DNA of 64,000 nt from Alphaproteobacteria bacterium HGW-Alphaproteobacteria-18. GTDB taxonomy: Bacteria > Pseudomonadota > Alphaproteobacteria > Caulobacterales > Hyphomonadaceae. The notes below the pieces were generated by a model. That model did no database searches. It was not told the origin of the DNA and was given only the letters and a program-made list of their open reading frames with translations. Position numbers and translations under genes: made by a program. Shown one piece after another: positions 60,860 through 64,000 of this stretch; positions within the stretch are counted from its first letter, which is position 1, and every line of letters starts with the position of its first letter. The stretch covers positions 62,001-126,000 of the forward strand of contig PHEH01000014.1 of NCBI GenBank assembly GCA_002841155.1. The letters run 5' to 3'.

Positions 60860-61753
60860 ATGAAATCCGCATTCAAACAAACTTCCGGCCTGGCTGCGCT
60901 AGCCCTCGTACTCTCGCTTGGCGCCTGCGCCTCCTCGCCTGATCCAAGCCCGAGACTGCTCGCCGCCGAAGCCTCGCTGCAAAAAGCCAAGGCCAATCCG
61001 GCAACGATGGAATCAGGGCGCTCCGCGATCGAGAAAGCCGACACCGCAATCGGTGAAGCGCGCGATAATTATATGCGCGGCAAAGAGGACGCCTACATTC
61101 ATACAGTCCGCATGGGCGAAGGCTATGTCATGCTTGGCGAAACGCGCGGCCTTCAACGCGAAGCCAATGCACGTATCGAAGCTCTGAACACGGAACGTGC
61201 AGAAGTCGTATCCCAGGCGCGGATGCGTGAAGTGGCGACAGCCAGAGCGGCCACGACCGTTGCCGAAAACCGGGCGGACCGCTCGGATGCCGTTGCTGCG
61301 GGCGCCGTCGCTGACAGTGTTTCCTCTGAGGCAGCGCGTGTCGCGGCTGAAGCCCGCTCGGCAGTCTTGTCGGCGGAACTGGCAAACTACGAACAAACCA
61401 AGACAGATCTCGGCGTGACGCTGATCCTGCGGGATCTGCAATTCGCGTCAGGGTCCGCCGTGCTGACCAGCGGCGCGCAGGGCCGCCTTGCCCCGCTTGC
61501 GTCCTTCATGGCGAAACAGCCTGAATCCCGCATCCAGATCGCCGGGCATACTGATTCTCAGGGCGCTGAAGCCTATAATCAGGATCTCTCCGCGCGCCGG
61601 GCCGCCTCTGTCGGCACGTATCTTGTCTCGACGGGTGTGAGTGCCACGCGGATCAACAGCATCGGTCATGGCGAAAGCATTCCGCTGTCCTCAAACGATA
61701 CCGCGGCTGGCCGGGCCATCAATCGCCGCGTCGAAGTGACCATCCTCGACTAG
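60860..61753 (+). CDS. OmpA family lipoprotein with DUF4398 region
   Basis: A 297-residue outer-membrane lipoprotein. A signal with lipobox LGAC (cysteine about 23) precedes a long helical DUF4398-like region with heptad pattern (residues about 30-180, for example EASLQKAKANPATMESGRSAIEKADTAIGEAR). The C-terminal OmpA domain (190-297) has the peptidoglycan-binding sequence IQIAGHTDSQGAEAYNQDLSARRAASV and the end NRRVEVTILD. The protein would tether the outer membrane to the cell wall. It is the second gene of the operon and has a good terminator downstream. Confidence 0.92.
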   Translation: MKSAFKQTSGLAALALVLSLGACASSPDPSPRLLAAEASLQKAKANPATMESGRSAIEKADTAIGEARDNYMRGKEDAYIHTVRMGEGYVMLGETRGLQREANARIEALNTERAEVVSQARMREVATARAATTVAENRADRSDAVAAGAVADSVSSEAARVAAEARSAVLSAELANYEQTKTDLGVTLILRDLQFASGSAVLTSGAQGRLAPLASFMAKQPESRIQIAGHTDSQGAEAYNQDLSARRAASVGTYLVSTGVSATRINSIGHGESIPLSSNDTAAGRAINRRVEVTILD

Positions 61754-61787
61754 TCCGGAGACGGATTGAACATTTGATTACAGAATG

Positions 61788-61820
61788 AACCGCCGGGGCC
61801 CTTGTCCCGGCGGTTTTTTG
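61788..61820 (+). terminator. Rho-independent terminator after the OmpA operon
   Basis: An 8-bp stem (ccgccggg/cccggcgg) is followed by TTTTTTG. Confidence 0.92.
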
Positions 61821-61883
61821 TCAAAGCTTCCAAACAGCCTTCAGGGTCTGGTCCCGGAGCGGTCAGCTTCGGGACGGTTCAGA

Positions 61884-62858
61884 TCAGCGCGTGGCGCAGG
61901 CGGCCCAGCCTTCGTCGTCGGCGGTAAGCCAGTCGGCGACGCGGTAGGGTTCGTCGGTGGCGATGAGGACAACCCCGTCATCGACAAGGCGCTGATATTC
62001 GCTGCCGTCATCATCGGCCCAATACTGGTCGTCGAGGCGTTCGCCCTTGCGGCCGAGGGTGCCGAAGGCCGGTTCGACGCCTTCCCGGAGCAGGCGCGCG
62101 AAGGCCGGCGGGTCGGGTTCTCTTGTGCCGGTCCAGGCGATGACATTGGTGCGGTCGACGCCGAGGGCTTCGAGGGTTTCGATGTCGCGGCTGCCGCGGG
62201 CGGACGCGGTCATCATGGCGGTGGGGGCGACGCGGGCGATTTCGGCGGCTTCAGCGTCTGAATAGGAAATCATGATGACGTTGTTCTCGGCGCCGGCGGC
62301 TTTCACGGCGGCCCAGATATTGGCGAAGGAGGTGGTCTTTTTCCGGTCCAGCTCGACGATGGCGCCGGTCTCCTTTGCCCAGAGCAGCACGTCAGTGAGT
62401 TTGGGGGGATGGAAGGCGGTGACCTTGCCGTCGATATCTTTCAGGCGCTTGGCCGCGATGGCGGCCCAGTCGGTGTCGGAGTTATAGCCTTCGCCCTCGA
62501 TGGTGCGGCCGAAGCGGTCGTCATGATGGAGGAACAGCACGCCGTCCCGGCTTTCAGCAACATCGATCTCGAACACGCGGATGCCGCGCTCGAAGGTGTA
62601 TTGCATCGTTTCCAGCGAATTTTCCGGATAGCCGGGCGCAAAGCCGCCGCGATGGGCGGCGACCACGACGCCGCCGGTTTCACGCAGGCAGTCGAACAGA
62701 TCGGGCAGGCTGGAGGTCAGCGCGGCGGCCGGACCTGCCGGCGCAGAGCTTTCGGGCAGCGCGGGCGCTTTGGCGCTGTCAGCCGGAGCGTCTGCAACGG
62801 TTTCAGAACAGGCAACCAGGACGAGAGCTGAGACAGCCAATAAGAGAAGTCGGGTCAT
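61884..62858 (-). CDS. Glycerophosphodiester phosphodiesterase family lipoprotein
   Basis: A 324-residue lipoprotein (lipobox LVAC, cysteine 17) with a GDPD catalytic domain. It would hydrolyse glycerophosphodiesters to glycerol-3-phosphate in the periplasm. The motif VVAAHRGGFAPGYPENSLETMQYTFERGIRVFEIDV contains the HR and E-x-D metal and catalytic residues, and HHDDRFGRTIEGEG supplies the second histidine. The C-terminal NVIAWTGTREPD region closes the barrel. It is convergent with the OmpA operon, whose terminator lies about 65 bases beyond its stop. Confidence 0.93.
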   Translation of the reverse strand: MTRLLLLAVSALVLVACSETVADAPADSAKAPALPESSAPAGPAAALTSSLPDLFDCLRETGGVVVAAHRGGFAPGYPENSLETMQYTFERGIRVFEIDVAESRDGVLFLHHDDRFGRTIEGEGYNSDTDWAAIAAKRLKDIDGKVTAFHPPKLTDVLLWAKETGAIVELDRKKTTSFANIWAAVKAAGAENNVIMISYSDAEAAEIARVAPTAMMTASARGSRDIETLEALGVDRTNVIAWTGTREPDPPAFARLLREGVEPAFGTLGRKGERLDDQYWADDDGSEYQRLVDDGVVLIATDEPYRVADWLTADDEGWAACATR

Positions 62859-62973
62859 GGGGCTTGTCCTTTCCTTGCGTCAGCGCAAATGCCCGAATAG
62901 ACAGGGCGTTGATAAATCACAAGACAAACCCAACGCGGCAGGACCAACAAGAACCGTTCCGGAGGAGAATTAC

Positions 62974-64000
62974 ATGAAGGGTATTATGCAGGACTGGCCG
63001 CTGACCGTGGACAAGATCCTCGAACATGCGCGCCTGCAAAACGGGGATCGCGAGATCATCACCCGCCGCGTGGAAGGCAATATCACGCGCATCACCTATT
63101 CGCAGCTGTATGACATGGCCAAGCAGGTTTCGACCGCGCTGAAGGATGAGGGCATTGGCCTTGGCGACCGGGTGGCGACGCTGGGCTGGAACTCCGAGCG
63201 GCATATGGCCAGCTGGTATGGCGCGATGGGCATGGGCGCGGTGCTGCACACCATCAACCCACGCCTGCACCCTGAACAGATCGCCTGGATCGCCAACCAT
63301 GCCGAAGACAAGATCCTGATCTTCGACAAGACCTTCCTGCCGATCGTGGAAGCGATCAAGGACAAGCTGGAGACGGTCAAAACCTTCGTGATCTATGCCG
63401 GCGCCGACACGATGCCGGAGAATACGCTCGGCGCGATTGCGTTCGATATCTGGATTGACGGGCGCTCGAAGAATGTCCGCTGGGGCGACTTTCCCGAAGA
63501 TACCGCCTGTGGGCTCTGCTATACCTCAGGCACGACGGGCAACCCCAAGGGCGTGCTCTATTCCCACCGCTCGAACGTGCTGCACACGCTCGTCACCATG
63601 GGCAAGGACGCGATGGGCATGGGCGCCTCGGACTCGGTGATGCCGGTGGTGCCGATGTTCCATGCCAATGCCTGGGGGCTGGCGATGTCCTGCCCGGCGA
63701 CGGGGGCCAATATGGTGATGCCCGGCGCGCAGATGGACGGGGCCTCGATCTATGAACTTCTCGATACAGAGAAAGTGTCGATCACGGCGGCCGTGCCGAC
63801 CGTCTGGCTGATGCTGCTGACGCATCTCCAGCAGAACAATCTGAAATTGCCCTACCTGAAGAAGGTGCTGATCGGCGGCTCGGCGATCCCGGAGAAGATC
63901 CTGCGGGCGTTTGAGGAAGAGTATGAGGTGGATGTGGTCCATGCCTGGGGCATGACCGAGACCTCGCCGCTGGGCACGCTGGGCGCGCTGCCGCCGCATC
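62974..64000 (+). CDS. Acyl-CoA synthetase (AMP-binding), N-terminal part
   Basis: The reading frame opens at ATG 62974 after a strong ggaggagaa site and runs off the right edge, with 342 codons visible. It matches medium/long-chain acyl-CoA ligases: MVAMGxG-type N-terminus (MKGIMQDWPLTVDKILEHA), the P-loop YTSGTTGNPKGVLYSHRS near residues 188-205, PMFHANAWGLAMSCP and WGMTETSPLGTL. The enzyme activates a fatty acid with ATP for beta-oxidation or lipid use. Because it is truncated by the window, the C-terminal lysine-containing domain cannot be checked. Confidence 0.94.
   Translation, partial: MKGIMQDWPLTVDKILEHARLQNGDREIITRRVEGNITRITYSQLYDMAKQVSTALKDEGIGLGDRVATLGWNSERHMASWYGAMGMGAVLHTINPRLHPEQIAWIANHAEDKILIFDKTFLPIVEAIKDKLETVKTFVIYAGADTMPENTLGAIAFDIWIDGRSKNVRWGDFPEDTACGLCYTSGTTGNPKGVLYSHRSNVLHTLVTMGKDAMGMGASDSVMPVVPMFHANAWGLAMSCPATGANMVMPGAQMDGASIYELLDTEKVSITAAVPTVWLMLLTHLQQNNLKLPYLKKVLIGGSAIPEKILRAFEEEYEVDVVHAWGMTETSPLGTLGALPPH

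Noticed and set aside
1-64000. CRISPR arrays, prophage genes, insertion sequences, rRNA operons or a replication origin
   Set aside because: No spaced short direct repeats of CRISPR type, transposase or integrase-like proteins, or rRNA-like sequence could be found. The repeats present are palindromic intergenic elements.

Overview
This is a GC-rich chromosomal window from an alphaproteobacterium, most likely a Hyphomonadaceae/Caulobacterales-type marine heterotroph. I infer this from codon use, from alphaproteobacterial families (DUF1489, DUF6768, DUF4345, the split gcvPA/gcvPB glycine dehydrogenase, ATP-dependent pckA) and from the many small lipoproteins. No species can be named from sequence alone. 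Most of the window is core chromosome. I see no transposase, integrase, prophage, CRISPR array, rRNA operon or replication origin.

Layout. 0-7.6 kb: the 3' end of alaS, an Rrf2 regulator with a thioredoxin-reductase-like flavoprotein, tRNA-Pro(CGG), a universal stress protein, a leucine-dehydrogenase-type amino acid dehydrogenase, a TrkH potassium channel subunit, a TauE/SafE permease with a small zinc-ribbon protein, and a DUF1489 protein. 7.6-13.3 kb: an exported protein, a two-gene amidohydrolase operon in which one partner lacks the usual HxH metal site, and an acyltransferase-3 protein. 13.3-18.5 kb: the glycine cleavage operon gcvT-gcvH-gcvPA-(small unknown ORF)-gcvPB, controlled by a tandem glycine riboswitch that carries a dispersed repeat in its second aptamer. 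18.5-26.8 kb: a PEP-mutase-like protein, an ECF sigma factor with its DUF6768 membrane partner, an EEP-family hydrolase, a DUF697 membrane protein, a membrane-anchored HTH regulator between two 35-bp repeats, argS and ispH.

26.8-36.7 kb: an AT-rich accessory gene encoding a large PIN-like protein, a flavodoxin-like protein, trhO, an acidic low-complexity protein, a redoxin lipoprotein, a thiolase, pckA and a Nudix hydrolase. 36.9-46 kb: an acyl-CoA dehydrogenase, a cytochrome P450, an SRPBCC-ArsR operon with an exact tandem operator, tryptophanase, a phospholipase-C-like/DUF4332 fusion and a Gfo/Idh oxidoreductase. 46-54.4 kb: an RND efflux pump with its adaptor, an amidase, a TlyA methyltransferase, a PCu(A)C copper chaperone and a glycine-zipper protein. 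54.5-64 kb: a methyltransferase, two duplicated beta-barrel proteins with duplicated leaders, aroC, pdxH, a DUF4398/OmpA operon, a glycerophosphodiesterase and the start of an acyl-CoA ligase.

Metabolically the window fits a heterotroph using amino acids and fatty acids: glycine cleavage, amino acid deamination, tryptophan breakdown, acyl-CoA dehydrogenase, thiolase and acyl-CoA ligase, with PEP carboxykinase for gluconeogenesis. The most unusual signals are regulatory or structural. They are TGTCC/GGACA motifs repeated at an exact 10-bp period, a repeat inserted in a riboswitch aptamer, a 38-bp perfect palindrome made of two tandem operators, several families of long inverted repeats, and the PIN-like protein with a long insertion between its acidic motifs.
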